A DNA stretch of 64,000 nt, taken from NCBI RefSeq assembly GCF_000284035.1, contig NC_016887.1, positions 3,844,001-3,908,000 of the forward strand, given 5' to 3'. Below are positions 52,493-61,274 of this stretch, one piece after another. The DNA comes from Nocardia cyriacigeorgica GUH-2 (GTDB lineage: Bacteria > Actinomycetota > Actinomycetes > Mycobacteriales > Mycobacteriaceae). Made by a program: the position numbers and the translations under genes. Under the pieces are notes generated by a model, which saw only the letters and a list, made by a program, of their open reading frames with translations, did no database searches and was not told the DNA's origin. How positions within the stretch are numbered: the first letter of the stretch is position 1; each line of letters opens with the position of its first letter.

Positions 52493-53620
52493 TCACTCGA
52501 CGACGGTCAGGTCTTTGCTGGTGCGGGTGAGCAGTTCCGGGCCCCCTTCGCGCACCACGAGCGTGTCCTCGATCCGGACCCCGCCGCGGCCGGGAAAGTA
52601 CACACCTGGTTCGACGGTCACCGCCACGCCAGACAGCAGTGTACCCGTGCCCGCTTTGGCGATTCCGGGCGCTTCATGGATCCGCAGTCCGACCCCGTGC
52701 CCGAGGCCGTGCACGAACAGCGCGCCGTGCCCGGCGGCGTCGATGACGGCACGGGCGGCGGCATCCACATCGGCGACCGGTACACCCGGGCGCAGGGCTT
52801 CGCGACCGGCCGCCTGCGCCTGGCGGACCAGCTCGTAGACCTCGCGCTGCCAGTCGGTGGGCGGGCCGAGCACGAGGGTGCGGGTCATATCGCTGTGGTA
52901 CCCGCCGACGACGGCACCGAAGTCCAGCTTGACGAAGTCGCCGGCCGCCAGCACCGCATCGGTCGGACGATGGTGCGGGACAGCGGAATTCGCCCCGGCG
53001 GCGACGATGGTCTCGAACGCCACCGCCTCGCCGCCGTGCTCGAACATCGCCCATTCCAGGTCGCGGGCCACCTGACGTTCGGTGCGGCCCGGCCGCAGCG
53101 CACCGCGTTCGAGCAGGGTGGCGAGCGCGGCATCACCGACCGCGCAGGCAGCGCGCAGCCGTTCCACCTCGCAGGCGTCCTTGACCATGCGCAACTGCTC
53201 CACGAGGCCGGGCGTGGCGACCAGTTCCAGGCCGGTGCTCAACTCCTCGAAGCCGCGGTGCTCGTCGACGGTGACCACATGGCTCTCGTAGCCGACCCGG
53301 CCCAGCTGCCATTCCCCGGCCAGCTCCATCACCCGGCGCGCGCAGGCCCGCACGATCTCGGCGTGCAGGTCCGGCACCTGTTCGGAGACCTGGGTGCGGT
53401 AGCGGCCGTCGGTGCTGATGACGGTGCGTTCCTCGGCATCGCGGGCGTCCCAGGACGAGACCAGCAGCGCGGCGTTCGAACCGGTGAACCCGGTCAGATA
53501 TCTGATGTTGACCAGGTCGGTGACCAAGAGCCCGTCGATCTCGTTCTCCACCAGCAGACTCCGCAGCGCGCCGCGACGCGCCGCGTAGTCGGGCCGCAGC
53601 CCCGCAGCATCAGCAGACAT
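52493..53620 (-). CDS. pepQ: Xaa-Pro dipeptidase/aminopeptidase, M24B family
   Basis: A dimetal peptidase that cleaves bonds next to proline. The 375-residue protein has an N-terminal creatinase-like domain (LVTDLVNIRYLTGFTGSNA) and a C-terminal pita-bread domain. Its metal ligands are in VKLDFGAVVGGYHSDMTRT (two Asp), HGLGHGVGLRIHE (His), VTVEPGVYFPG (Glu) and VRIEDTLVV (Glu). ATG at 53620 has no clear ribosome-binding site but TAGCGT 6 bases upstream, so it is probably leaderless. It heads pepQ-efp-nusB-yciI; pepQ-efp-nusB is also the order in M. tuberculosis. Confidence 0.95.
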   Translation of the reverse strand: MSADAAGLRPDYAARRGALRSLLVENEIDGLLVTDLVNIRYLTGFTGSNAALLVSSWDARDAEERTVISTDGRYRTQVSEQVPDLHAEIVRACARRVMELAGEWQLGRVGYESHVVTVDEHRGFEELSTGLELVATPGLVEQLRMVKDACEVERLRAACAVGDAALATLLERGALRPGRTERQVARDLEWAMFEHGGEAVAFETIVAAGANSAVPHHRPTDAVLAAGDFVKLDFGAVVGGYHSDMTRTLVLGPPTDWQREVYELVRQAQAAGREALRPGVPVADVDAAARAVIDAAGHGALFVHGLGHGVGLRIHEAPGIAKAGTGTLLSGVAVTVEPGVYFPGRGGVRIEDTLVVREGGPELLTRTSKDLTVVE

Positions 53621-53626
53621 GGATCA

Positions 53627-53632
53627 ACGCTA
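53627..53632 (-). promoter_or_regulatory. Putative -10 element of a leaderless pepQ promoter
   Basis: TAGCGT on the minus strand, then 6 bases (TGATCC), then the ATG of pepQ. Confidence 0.5.
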
Positions 53633-53673
53633 CCGCCGTCGTGCGGGAGGCCCGACACCCGACCAGATTTTAG

Positions 53674-53701
53674 GAGTACACTTCGAATTACTAGTTCACT
53701 C
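53674..53701. promoter_or_regulatory. Possible TetR operator upstream of the MMPL gene
   Basis: GAGTACACT and AGTTCACTC form an imperfect inverted repeat (7 of 9) around a 10-base AT-rich centre, 20 bases upstream of the MMPL start. It is a candidate site for the TetR encoded downstream. Confidence 0.35.
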
Positions 53702-53721
53702 TCAAATAGGTGGTGTCTCCT

Positions 53722-55947
53722 ATGTCAGTGCTGCTCTATCGGCTGGGAATCGGAAGTTTCCGCCGCCGCGGCCTGGTCGTGGTGGTGTGGTTGGCGGTGC
53801 TGGCCGGGGCGATCGCGGCGGCGGCCGCGCTGTCCGGGCCGACCTCGGATACGTTCACCGTCCCCGGCACCGAATCGCAGCGGGCCATCGATGTGATGAC
53901 CGAGCGTTTCCCCGGCATGGCCGCGGGCGGCGCGGTCGCGCGGGTGGTGCTGGTCGCGCCCGAGGGCGCTCGTCTCGCCGATGCGACGCAGACGATCGAC
54001 CAGGTCCGCGACCGGCTGGCCGCAGGACCGCACATCGCACAGGTGGGCGAACTCGGCGAGGACGCGATCGCCCCGGACGGGCGCACCGGCCTGATCGAGG
54101 TGAATTACCGGGTGAGTCGGGAAGAATTGAGTGCAGCCGATCGCGACGCCGTCGCCGAGGCCCTTACCGTCGCCCGGGAAGCCGGGTTCACTGCCGAAGC
54201 CGGCGGCGACGCGGCGGCCCCGCCCGACGAGGGCGCGGGCGAAACCATCGGCGTGCTGGTGGCGGCGGTGGTCCTGCTGATCACTCTCGGATCCCTGCTC
54301 GCGGCCGGATTGCCGTTGCTGGTGGCGGCCGCGGCACTCACGGTCGGGCTGGCCGCGATCAGCGCGGCCAGCGGATTCGCCGACCTCAACACCGATACCT
54401 CGGCACTGGCGCTGATGCTGGGCATCGCGGTCGCGATCGACTATTCGCTGTTCATCATCCTGCGCTACCGGCAGCTGGCGGCCTCCGGCTACCCACTGTC
54501 CGAGGCGGCAGGCCAGGCGGTCGGGCGGGCCGGATCCGCGGTGCTGTTCGCCGGGCTCACCGTCATCATCGCGCTGGCCGGGTTGACGGTGGTGGGGATT
54601 CCCGCACTCACCCAGGTGGGTCTGGCCGCGGCGTTCACCGTCGCGATGGCGGTCATCGCGGCCCTGACGCTGCTGCCCGCCTTGCTGGGCTGGGGCGGCG
54701 AACGACTGGCCCGCGGCACCCGCCGGGACACCACGCCCACGCGCATCACCATGGGCCGGCGATGGGCCGCGGCGGTGGTGGCCTACCGGCTGCCGGTCAT
54801 GCTCGGCGCGACAGCGATTCTGCTGCTCGCCGCGGTGCCCGCGCTGGATCTGCGGCTCGGCTTCCCCGACGACGGCACCGCACCCGCCGACACCACCCAG
54901 CGCAAGGCCTACGACCTGATCGCCGACGGATTCGGACCCGGGGTCAACGGGCCGCTCACCGTCGTCGTCGACGCCGGCGCCGACGGCACCGCGGCCGCCG
55001 CGGCGGCTCGGGTACGCACGATCATCGACGGCATCGACGGTGTGGCCGCGGTCGCGCCGCCGGTTCTCGATGCCGCGGGCGCCACCGCACTGCTGGCGGT
55101 GATCCCCGAACACGGCCCGGCACATGCCGAAACCGGGGACGTCCTGGCCACCATCCGCGACGAGGCGGGCAACGCCCTGCCCGGTGCGGCCCAGGTCATG
55201 GTCACCGGCCAGACCGCCCTCGATATCGACTCGTCGGCGAAATTGCGGGCAGCGCTGCTGCCCTACCTCGCCCTGGTCGGCGGTCTGGCGTTCGTGCTGT
55301 TGATCCTGGTCTTCCGGTCCGTGCTGGTGCCCCTGGTGGCGGCGGCGGGCTTCCTGCTCAGCGTGGCGGCCACCTTCGGTGTGGTGGTCGCGGTGTTCCA
55401 GTGGGGCTGGTTCAACGATCAGCTCGGGGTGCAGTCCTCCGGCATCATCGTCAACCTGCTGCCGGTGATGCTGGTGGGCATGGTGTTCGGGTTGGCGATG
55501 GACTACCAGGTGTTCCTGGTGACCCGGATGCGCGAGGAGCATCTGCGTGGGCAGCGCACCGATGCCGCGATCATCGACGGATTCGCCGCCGGTGCCCGGG
55601 TGGTGACGGCGGCGGCGATCATCATGATCAGCGTCTTCGCCGGATTCCTGTTCTCGGCCACGCCGATGGTGCAATCCTTCGGTTTCGCGCTCGCGGCCGC
55701 GGTGCTCTTCGACGCCTTCCTGGTCCGGATGACGCTGGTCCCGGCGATGATGTCGCTGCTGGGAGCCCGTGGCTGGTGGCTGCCCGGGTGGCTGGACCGG
55801 ATACTGCCCGAGATCGACGTCGAGGGGCGCAAACTCGACGAGCTCGCCGCACCCGCTGTCCCCACGGCCGTGGTGCCCGCGCGCGGCGCGCAGACCGTGG
55901 ACGCGGCCGCTGTTGCAGAATCGAGTCAGCCGCCGTCGCGGGATTGA
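53722..55947 (+). CDS. MMPL/RND-family membrane exporter
   Basis: A 741-residue transporter with the two-fold RND layout. One N-terminal helix (RGLVVVVWLAVLAGAIAAAAA) is followed by a soluble loop (about 150 residues), five helices, a second helix and loop starting near residue 350, and five more helices. Key stretches are LALMLGIAVAIDYSLFIILRYRQL in the first half and LVGMVFGLAMDYQVFLVTRMREEHLRG in the second, the MMPL proton-relay helices with their Asp-Tyr pairs. Mycobacteriales use such proteins to export lipids or to resist drugs. ATG at 53722 has AGGTGG 8 bases upstream. The TetR gene 20 bases downstream is probably its regulator. Confidence 0.93.
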   Translation: MSVLLYRLGIGSFRRRGLVVVVWLAVLAGAIAAAAALSGPTSDTFTVPGTESQRAIDVMTERFPGMAAGGAVARVVLVAPEGARLADATQTIDQVRDRLAAGPHIAQVGELGEDAIAPDGRTGLIEVNYRVSREELSAADRDAVAEALTVAREAGFTAEAGGDAAAPPDEGAGETIGVLVAAVVLLITLGSLLAAGLPLLVAAAALTVGLAAISAASGFADLNTDTSALALMLGIAVAIDYSLFIILRYRQLAASGYPLSEAAGQAVGRAGSAVLFAGLTVIIALAGLTVVGIPALTQVGLAAAFTVAMAVIAALTLLPALLGWGGERLARGTRRDTTPTRITMGRRWAAAVVAYRLPVMLGATAILLLAAVPALDLRLGFPDDGTAPADTTQRKAYDLIADGFGPGVNGPLTVVVDAGADGTAAAAAARVRTIIDGIDGVAAVAPPVLDAAGATALLAVIPEHGPAHAETGDVLATIRDEAGNALPGAAQVMVTGQTALDIDSSAKLRAALLPYLALVGGLAFVLLILVFRSVLVPLVAAAGFLLSVAATFGVVVAVFQWGWFNDQLGVQSSGIIVNLLPVMLVGMVFGLAMDYQVFLVTRMREEHLRGQRTDAAIIDGFAAGARVVTAAAIIMISVFAGFLFSATPMVQSFGFALAAAVLFDAFLVRMTLVPAMMSLLGARGWWLPGWLDRILPEIDVEGRKLDELAAPAVPTAVVPARGAQTVDAAAVAESSQPPSRD

Positions 55948-55967
55948 CACAGGGAGTGGGGTACACG

Positions 55968-56648
55968 GTGAGGTCGTCGGTCGGAGATCAGCAATCCGCA
56001 GCTGCCGGAAAGCAAACCTCCCGGCCGGCGGCCGGCCGGTCCCCCGCGCCCGCCGGCACCACCAAGCCGGCGCGCGGGCTGCGTGAGCTCAAGAAGGCCA
56101 GGACCGCGGCGGCCATCCAGCGTCATGCCATGAATCTGTTCGAGGCCAACGGTTATGACGCCACGCCGGTGGAGGCGGTCGCGGCGGCGGCCGAGGTCGC
56201 GCCGAGCACCGTGTATCGCTACTTCCCCACCAAAGAAGATCTCGTCATCTCCGATGAGTTCGACAACGTCCTGTTCACCAAGCTCGCCGACCAGCCCGCC
56301 GATGTGGGCGTCGTGGACGCGGTGCGCGCCGCCTTTCACGGTGTGACCGCGGAGATGTCGGAGGCCGATATCGCGCTCGGGCGCCGCCGCACCCGGCTCA
56401 TGCTGCAAGAACCGGGCCTGCGCGGGGCCACCCTGACCAACCTGATGGCCATCGAACGCGCGATCGCCGAGCTGGTCGCGCAACGCACCGGACGCGACGG
56501 CGACGACCCGGAGATCACCTGGTTCACCGGAGCGGTCGTCGGCATCGCGCTCGGCTACATGCGCCGCTGGGTCGACAATCCGGACCTCGATGTGGTGGCG
56601 ATGTTCGAAGACGCACTCGACCGGCTCGCCGCCGGCGTGAGTTTCTGA
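55968..56648 (+). CDS. TetR-family regulator of the MMPL operon
   Basis: A 226-residue TetR protein. After a disordered 40-residue N-terminal tail (QTSRPAAGRSPAPAGTTKPARG), the DNA-binding domain reads KKARTAAAIQRHAMNLFEANGYDATPVEAVAAAAEV with recognition helix STVYRYFPTKEDL. The C-terminal domain resembles the TetR_C17 type. GTG at 55968 is chosen because GGGAG and GGGG lie upstream; another GTG four codons earlier is possible. It lies 20 bases after the MMPL gene and is co-directional with it, an operon with its own regulator. Confidence 0.9.
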   Translation: MRSSVGDQQSAAAGKQTSRPAAGRSPAPAGTTKPARGLRELKKARTAAAIQRHAMNLFEANGYDATPVEAVAAAAEVAPSTVYRYFPTKEDLVISDEFDNVLFTKLADQPADVGVVDAVRAAFHGVTAEMSEADIALGRRRTRLMLQEPGLRGATLTNLMAIERAIAELVAQRTGRDGDDPEITWFTGAVVGIALGYMRRWVDNPDLDVVAMFEDALDRLAAGVSF

Positions 56649-56685
56649 CACCGGCCGAAACAAGCTCTGTTCACAGCAGGCGCGG

Positions 56686-56694
56686 TTATCCACA
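56686..56694 (+). promoter_or_regulatory. Single DnaA-box match
   Basis: TTATCCACA is a perfect DnaA box in the 97-base gap between the tetR and prepilin-peptidase genes. It is alone, and no origin features surround it. Confidence 0.35.
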
Positions 56695-56745
56695 GACGGG
56701 CCGATCCGGGCCCTCGGCCTGCGCTCGAGCTGCGACAGTCGAGGC

Positions 56746-57276
56746 ATGGAAACCTTGGCGTTCGTCATCTTCGGTGCCTGGTGTATCGCGTTGAGTGTCA
56801 GCGATATTCGGAGTCGGCGGCTGCCCGATCTGCTCACCGGACCGGGCGCCGTGGGCGTGCTCGGCTACGCGCTGTGCACCGGCGGGCTCACCGGGGCGCT
56901 CATGGGAGCTGCCCTGCTGACCGTCCCCTATCTGCTGGTGCATCTGGTGCGGCCGGCCGCGTTCGGGGCGGGCGACGTGAAGCTCGCCGTGGGGCTCGGG
57001 GCGGCCGCGGGAATGCACGGCGGGCAGGCGTGGGTCTGGGCTGCGGTCGGCGCGCCCGTTCTCACCGCTGTGTTGGGCGCGGCCGTGCTCATGACATCCG
57101 CTCCGATCGACGTGCGGAGCGGATCATTCGTCACGCGGCCGGCACCGTGGAGCGGTAGCGATCCGTTGTGGCGCCGCAGCCGAGCACCGGCGGCCACGAC
57201 CAGGGCCGGTCCGCTCACCGTGCCGCACGGTCCGTCGATGTGCCTGGCGACGGTGCTCGCCGTGGGGTTCGGGTGA
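56746..57276 (+). CDS. Prepilin peptidase, A24 family, short form
   Basis: An integral membrane aspartyl protease for type IV prepilin-like signal peptides. The 176-residue protein has the two catalytic Asp motifs: SVSDIRSRRLPD (Asp20) and FGAGDVKLAVGLG (GxGDxK motif, Asp77 by count). Hydrophobic segments span residues 3-17, 30-65 and 80-116. The N-terminal methyltransferase domain is absent, as in the TadV/FlaK-like short forms. The last 60 residues are polar and unusual (SSPIDV-like start, then Arg/Pro-rich). No pilus genes are adjacent. The same gene lies before aroC in M. tuberculosis. Confidence 0.85.
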   Translation: METLAFVIFGAWCIALSVSDIRSRRLPDLLTGPGAVGVLGYALCTGGLTGALMGAALLTVPYLLVHLVRPAAFGAGDVKLAVGLGAAAGMHGGQAWVWAAVGAPVLTAVLGAAVLMTSAPIDVRSGSFVTRPAPWSGSDPLWRRSRAPAATTRAGPLTVPHGPSMCLATVLAVGFG

Positions 57277-57372
57277 CCGCGCGGCAACCATTCGGCGCAG
57301 GCGAGGAGGGTGCCGCTGATCACGGTGGACCGGTTTCCCGGCCGGGAGCGTCCACATGGGAAGATGGACGGC

Positions 57373-58590
57373 GTGCTGCGCTGGATAACTGCTGGAGAAT
57401 CCCATGGTCCCGCTCTCGTCGCCATCCTCGAGGGGATGGTGGCCGGGGTCGAGGTGACGTCGGACGAGATCTCCGCACAATTGGCGCGCCGTCGCCTCGG
57501 GTACGGGCGCGGCGCCCGGATGAAGTTCGAGGCCGACAAGGTCACCATCGTCGGTGGTGTCCGGCACGGTCGCACCATGGGCGGCCCGGTCGCCATCGAG
57601 GTGGCCAACTCCGAATGGCCGAAGTGGACCACGGTGATGTCCGCCGATCCGGTCGACCCGGCCGAGCTGGCCGATCTGGCCCGCAATGCCCCGCTCACCC
57701 GTCCGCGTCCCGGTCACGCCGACTACTCGGGCATGCTCAAGTACGGCTTCGACGATGCCCGCCCGGTGCTCGAGCGCGCCAGCGCCCGCGAGACCGCGGC
57801 CCGGGTCGCCGCGGGCACCGTGGCGCGTGCGTTCCTGCGCCAGGCGTTCGGGGTGGAGGTCGTCTCGCATGTGATCTCGATCGGCACCGCCGCCAACACC
57901 ACCGGCCACGTCCCGACCGCGGCCGACCTGGACGCGATCGACGCCAGCCCGGTGCGCGCCTTCGATGCCGACGCCGAAGCGGCGATGATCGCCGAGATCG
58001 AGGCCGCCAAGAAGGACGGCGATACCCTCGGCGGCGTGGTCGAGGTCGTGGTCGAAGGACTTCCGGTCGGTCTCGGCTCGTTCACCAGCGGTGAGAACCG
58101 CCTCGACTCGCGACTGGCCGCCGCGCTCATGGGCATTCAGGCGATCAAGGGTGTCGAGGTGGGCGACGGTTTCGAGACCGCGCGCCGGCGCGGCAGCCAG
58201 GCTCACGACGAGATGAAGCCGGGCCCCGACGGTGTGCTGCGCTCGACCAACCGGGCCGGCGGGCTCGAGGGCGGCATGACCAACGGCGAAGCCCTGCGGG
58301 TGCGTGCGGCGATGAAGCCGATTTCCACGGTGCCGCGGGCGCTGTCGACGGTCGATATGAGCAGCGGCGAGGAAGCCGTGGCGATTCACCAGCGTTCGGA
58401 TGTGTGCGCGGTGCCCGCGGCGGGTGTGGTGGCCGAGTCGATGGTGGCGCTGGTGCTCGCGCAGGCGGCGCTGGAGAAGTTCGGTGGCGATTCGCTCGCC
58501 GAGACCGCCGACAACATCACCAGCTACGTCAAGCGCATCAGCTCCCGTCCGCATGTGGCGCCGACCGACGCGGACAGTCGGGCGCGATGA
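57373..58590 (+). CDS. aroC: Chorismate synthase
   Basis: Last step of the shikimate pathway, FMN-dependent. The 405-residue protein begins VLRWITAGESHGPALVAI, aligned with mycobacterial AroC, and contains RLGYGRGARMKFE, RPRPGHADYSGMLKYGF and the signature SARETAARVAAGTVARAFL. The C-terminal SSREEAV-like segment reads SSGEEAVAIHQRSD. GTG at 57373 is chosen for this alignment and the purine-rich GGGAAGATGG upstream. It leads aroC-aroK-aroB. Confidence 0.97.
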   Translation: MLRWITAGESHGPALVAILEGMVAGVEVTSDEISAQLARRRLGYGRGARMKFEADKVTIVGGVRHGRTMGGPVAIEVANSEWPKWTTVMSADPVDPAELADLARNAPLTRPRPGHADYSGMLKYGFDDARPVLERASARETAARVAAGTVARAFLRQAFGVEVVSHVISIGTAANTTGHVPTAADLDAIDASPVRAFDADAEAAMIAEIEAAKKDGDTLGGVVEVVVEGLPVGLGSFTSGENRLDSRLAAALMGIQAIKGVEVGDGFETARRRGSQAHDEMKPGPDGVLRSTNRAGGLEGGMTNGEALRVRAAMKPISTVPRALSTVDMSSGEEAVAIHQRSDVCAVPAAGVVAESMVALVLAQAALEKFGGDSLAETADNITSYVKRISSRPHVAPTDADSRAR

Positions 58591-59462
58591 CCTCCCAGGC
58601 CGACCCGCGCGCTCCGCGTGTGGTGCTGGTCGGACCTCCCGGGGCCGGTAAATCGACCATCGGCCGCAAGCTCGCCCGCGAACTCGGAGTGCAGCTCTAC
58701 GACACCGACGCCGGTATCGAAGAGCAAACCGGACGCACCATCGCCGATATCTTCGCCACCGACGGCGAGGCGGAGTTCCGCAAGATCGAGGAGCAGGTGG
58801 TGCGCCGCGCCGTCCTCGACGAACCCGGTGTGGTCTCCCTCGGTGGCGGCGCGGTGCTTTCGGAGAACACCCGGGCGCTGCTGCGCGAGCACACCGTGGT
58901 GTACCTGGAAATCAGTGTGGCCGAAGGACTTCGCCGCACCGGCACCAGCAATGCTCGTCCACTGCTCAACGGTGCCGACCCCGGGGCCAAGTATCGCGAG
59001 CTGATGCGGCGCCGCCGCCCGCTGTACCGCGAGGTCGCCACGGTGCGGGTGCGTACCGACGGCCGCAGCCCCGGCCGGGTGGTGAAGATGATCATGGGCA
59101 AACTGTCGCTGGAGTCGGTGCGCCCGGCCGCGGGCGAGGCCGGCGAGCAGCAGAACCGGCCCCGCAGCACCAACCCCCAGGGCAGCAGCAGATCCCGGGC
59201 CCGGCGCAGGTCGAGGGCCAGGGCGGCGGCCCGCCGAGCCGCCCAGGCCGCCGCCAACGGGCAGACCGGTAGCACCGAACAGAACGCGAAGACCACCGCA
59301 CAGACCACGAAGACCACCGGTCAGTCCGGCGCGGCCGCCGGTCAGCACGCCGCGACGGCGGGTTCCTCGTCCACCGGGCGGTCTCGCCGTGCGCGGGCAC
59401 GGCGGGCACGCGCTCGCGCACGCACCCAACAAGAACGCACAGAATCGGAGCAGAGCACGTGA
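58587..59462 (+). CDS. aroK: Shikimate kinase with a long basic C-terminal tail
   Basis: Phosphorylates shikimate. Residues 11-176 form the enzyme: P-loop VGPPGAGKSTIGRKLA, the shikimate-binding DTDAGIEEQTG and FRKIEEQVVRRA, SLGGGAV, and the lid RTGTSNARPLL. Residues from about 178 to 291 are an added low-complexity tail. It is first Arg/Ser/Ala-rich (SRSRARRRSRARAAARRAAQ), then Thr/Gln/Gly-rich, ending in a second Arg-rich run (RSRRARARRARARAR). M. tuberculosis AroK is 176 residues without such a tail. Start and stop overlap aroC (ATGA) and aroB (GTGA), so the tail is within a coupled operon and not a frameshift. Confidence 0.95.
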   Translation: MTSQADPRAPRVVLVGPPGAGKSTIGRKLARELGVQLYDTDAGIEEQTGRTIADIFATDGEAEFRKIEEQVVRRAVLDEPGVVSLGGGAVLSENTRALLREHTVVYLEISVAEGLRRTGTSNARPLLNGADPGAKYRELMRRRRPLYREVATVRVRTDGRSPGRVVKMIMGKLSLESVRPAAGEAGEQQNRPRSTNPQGSSRSRARRRSRARAAARRAAQAAANGQTGSTEQNAKTTAQTTKTTGQSGAAAGQHAATAGSSSTGRSRRARARRARARARTQQERTESEQST

Positions 59463-60583
59463 CAGAGCCGAGTCGTCTCCAGGTCCGCACCGCCGACCCA
59501 TATCCGGTGATCATCGGCCGCGGCTTGCTCGGCGAGCTCGTCGAGTCGGTCACCGGCGCCGGTTCCGGGGTGCGCACGGTCGCGATCTTCCATCAGCCGC
59601 CGCTGGCCGAGACGGCCGAAGTGGTGCGCAAAGCACTGGCCGACACCGGGATCGACGCCCACCGCATCGAGATCCCGGACGCCGAGGCGGGTAAAGACCT
59701 GGCCGTGGCCGGTTTCTGCTGGGAGGTCCTCGGCCGCATCGGGTTGACCCGCAACGACGTCATCGTCAGCCTCGGCGGCGGCGCGGCCACCGACCTGGCC
59801 GGCTTCGTGGCCGCCACCTGGATGCGCGGGGTGCAGATCGTGCACGTGCCCACCACGCTGCTGGCGATGGTGGACGCCGCGGTCGGCGGGAAGACCGGCA
59901 TCAACACCGAGGCGGGGAAGAACCTGGTGGGCTGCTTCCACGAGCCCGCCGCGGTCCTGGTCGATCTCGCCACCCTGGAAACGGTGCCACACAACGAGAT
60001 CGTCGCCGGCATGGCCGAGATCATCAAGGCCGGTTTCATCGCCGATCCGGTGATCCTGGACCTGATCGAGACCGATCCGAAGGCCGCGCTCGATCCCACC
60101 GGCGAGGTGCTGCCGGAGCTGATCCGCCGGGCTATCGCGGTCAAGGCGGAGGTGGTGGCCGCCGATCTCAAGGAGGCCGCACTGCGCGAGATCCTCAACT
60201 ACGGCCACACCCTCGGTCACGCGATCGAGCGCCGGGAACGCTACCGCTGGCGTCATGGCGCCGCCGTTTCCGTCGGCCTCGTCTTCGCCGCCGAACTCGG
60301 CCGGCTGGCCGGTCGCCTCGACGACGCCACCGCCGACCGGCACCGCACCGTGCTGGAAAGCGTCGGCCTGCCCACCACCTACGACGCCGACGCGCTGCCG
60401 CAGCTGCTGGAGTCGATGCAGACCGATAAGAAGACCCGATCGGGCGTCTTGCGTTTCGTGGTTCTGGACGGCCTGGCCAAGCCGGGCCGGCTGGAAGGTC
60501 CCGATCCGACACTGCTGGCCGCCGCCTATTCGGCGATCGCCCGCGACCCGGAACCGGGCTCGGGCGGCGCGATCCTGCTGTAG
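59459..60583 (+). CDS. aroB: 3-dehydroquinate synthase
   Basis: Converts DAHP to 3-dehydroquinate with NAD and zinc. The 374-residue protein has VIIGRGLLGEL, the NAD loop NDVIVSLGGGAATDLAGFVAA, WMRGVQIVHVPTTLLAMVDA, VGGKTGIN, and the zinc ligands in EAALREILNYGHTLGHAIE (His) with a further His (WRHGAAV). GTG at 59459 overlaps the aroK stop by 4 bases. A perfect hairpin terminator follows. The expected next gene in mycobacteria, aroQ/aroD, is absent here. Confidence 0.97.
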   Translation: MTEPSRLQVRTADPYPVIIGRGLLGELVESVTGAGSGVRTVAIFHQPPLAETAEVVRKALADTGIDAHRIEIPDAEAGKDLAVAGFCWEVLGRIGLTRNDVIVSLGGGAATDLAGFVAATWMRGVQIVHVPTTLLAMVDAAVGGKTGINTEAGKNLVGCFHEPAAVLVDLATLETVPHNEIVAGMAEIIKAGFIADPVILDLIETDPKAALDPTGEVLPELIRRAIAVKAEVVAADLKEAALREILNYGHTLGHAIERRERYRWRHGAAVSVGLVFAAELGRLAGRLDDATADRHRTVLESVGLPTTYDADALPQLLESMQTDKKTRSGVLRFVVLDGLAKPGRLEGPDPTLLAAAYSAIARDPEPGSGGAILL

Positions 60584-60591
60584 GGCGCCGC

Positions 60592-60622
60592 TGATCCCCC
60601 GGAGTCCGGCTCCGGGGGATCA
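60592..60622. terminator. Bidirectional terminator after aroB
   Basis: TGATCCCCCGGAG and CTCCGGGGGATCA pair perfectly over 13 bases with a 5-base loop. It is 8 bases after the aroB stop and 5 bases from the stop of the converging gene. Confidence 0.85.
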
Positions 60623-60627
60623 TCGAG

Positions 60628-61095
60628 TCAGGACGCTGCGGCTACCGGCTGATGCGGACCGGTCGCGGCGGAACCGTTCTTGCCGCCGAGCCTGCGTCCG
60701 AGCGCGATGCCGGCCAGGCCCGGGATGAAGATCAGCAGCACGATGAACGACGCGCCCGCCGTCATTTCGAACAGCAGTCCGTTGTCGTCGAGCATGAATC
60801 CGGGCACCATGTCCAGGATCCAGCACACCAGGCCGCTGCCGAGGCCGCCGGCCACCGCGGCCTTCAGCCACGGGATGGTCAGATCGGCGCCGCCGTCGGC
60901 GTCCGGGTGCGCGGCCCGGTCGCGGCGGCCATCGAGGAAGCCCCATCCCACGCCCGCGCCGATGATCACCACCAGGCACAGCAACCGCATCCACGCGCCC
61001 TGCGTCGGCCAGTTCACCATGCCGAACCCCAGCAGGACCCGCAAGCCGACGACCAGCGCACCGAGCACTGTGGCCCGCAACACCCAAGCTGTCAT
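60628..61095 (-). CDS. Small four-helix membrane protein (B-4DMT type)
   Basis: A 155-residue membrane protein with four hydrophobic segments: about residues 5-25 (VLRATVLGALVVGLRVLLGFG), 37-56 (LLCLVVIIGAGVGWGFLDG), 80-100 and 112-135 (ASFIVLLIFIPGLAGIALG). A DGRRDRAAHPDADGGADL loop lies between helices 2 and 3. It looks like the actinobacterial family named B-4DMT transporters, whose activity is not established. ATG at 61095 has GGTGG upstream. It is convergent with aroB and divergent from trpB. Confidence 0.78.
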   Translation of the reverse strand: MTAWVLRATVLGALVVGLRVLLGFGMVNWPTQGAWMRLLCLVVIIGAGVGWGFLDGRRDRAAHPDADGGADLTIPWLKAAVAGGLGSGLVCWILDMVPGFMLDDNGLLFEMTAGASFIVLLIFIPGLAGIALGRRLGGKNGSAATGPHQPVAAAS

Positions 61096-61206
61096 GCCGA
61101 CCACCATAACCCTCGGCCCCCTCCCGCAAAACTAGAACCCGTTACAGGAGTGGTGCGTGTCTTGCGCGGGGCGATAACCACCAGTTCACTGCGGCGTTTC
61201 CCAGTG

Positions 61207-61233
61207 ATGGTGAAGTGGTCGCGGCACTGGTAG
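61207..61233 (+). CDS. Possible Trp-containing leader peptide of trpB
   Basis: ATG GTG AAG TGG TCG CGG CAC TGG TAG encodes MVKWSRHW, two Trp in eight codons with Trp just before the stop, 41 bases upstream of trpB. This is the form of an attenuator leader peptide. No Shine-Dalgarno and no clear terminator hairpin are visible after it, so it may be coincidence. Confidence 0.35.
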   Translation: MVKWSRHW

Positions 61234-61274
61234 AGACTTCCTGGTCGGTTCTCGACTGTGGAGGCGAAGGCTCG

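Noticed and set aside
53619..55950. Long frame upstream of and fused in frame to the TetR gene at 55968
   Set aside because: It overlaps the clear MMPL exporter in another frame and is Arg-rich without domains. Only the part from 55968 is TetR.
56641..56745. Replication origin suggested by a DnaA box
   Set aside because: Only one box is present and dnaA, dnaN, recF or gyrB are not nearby.
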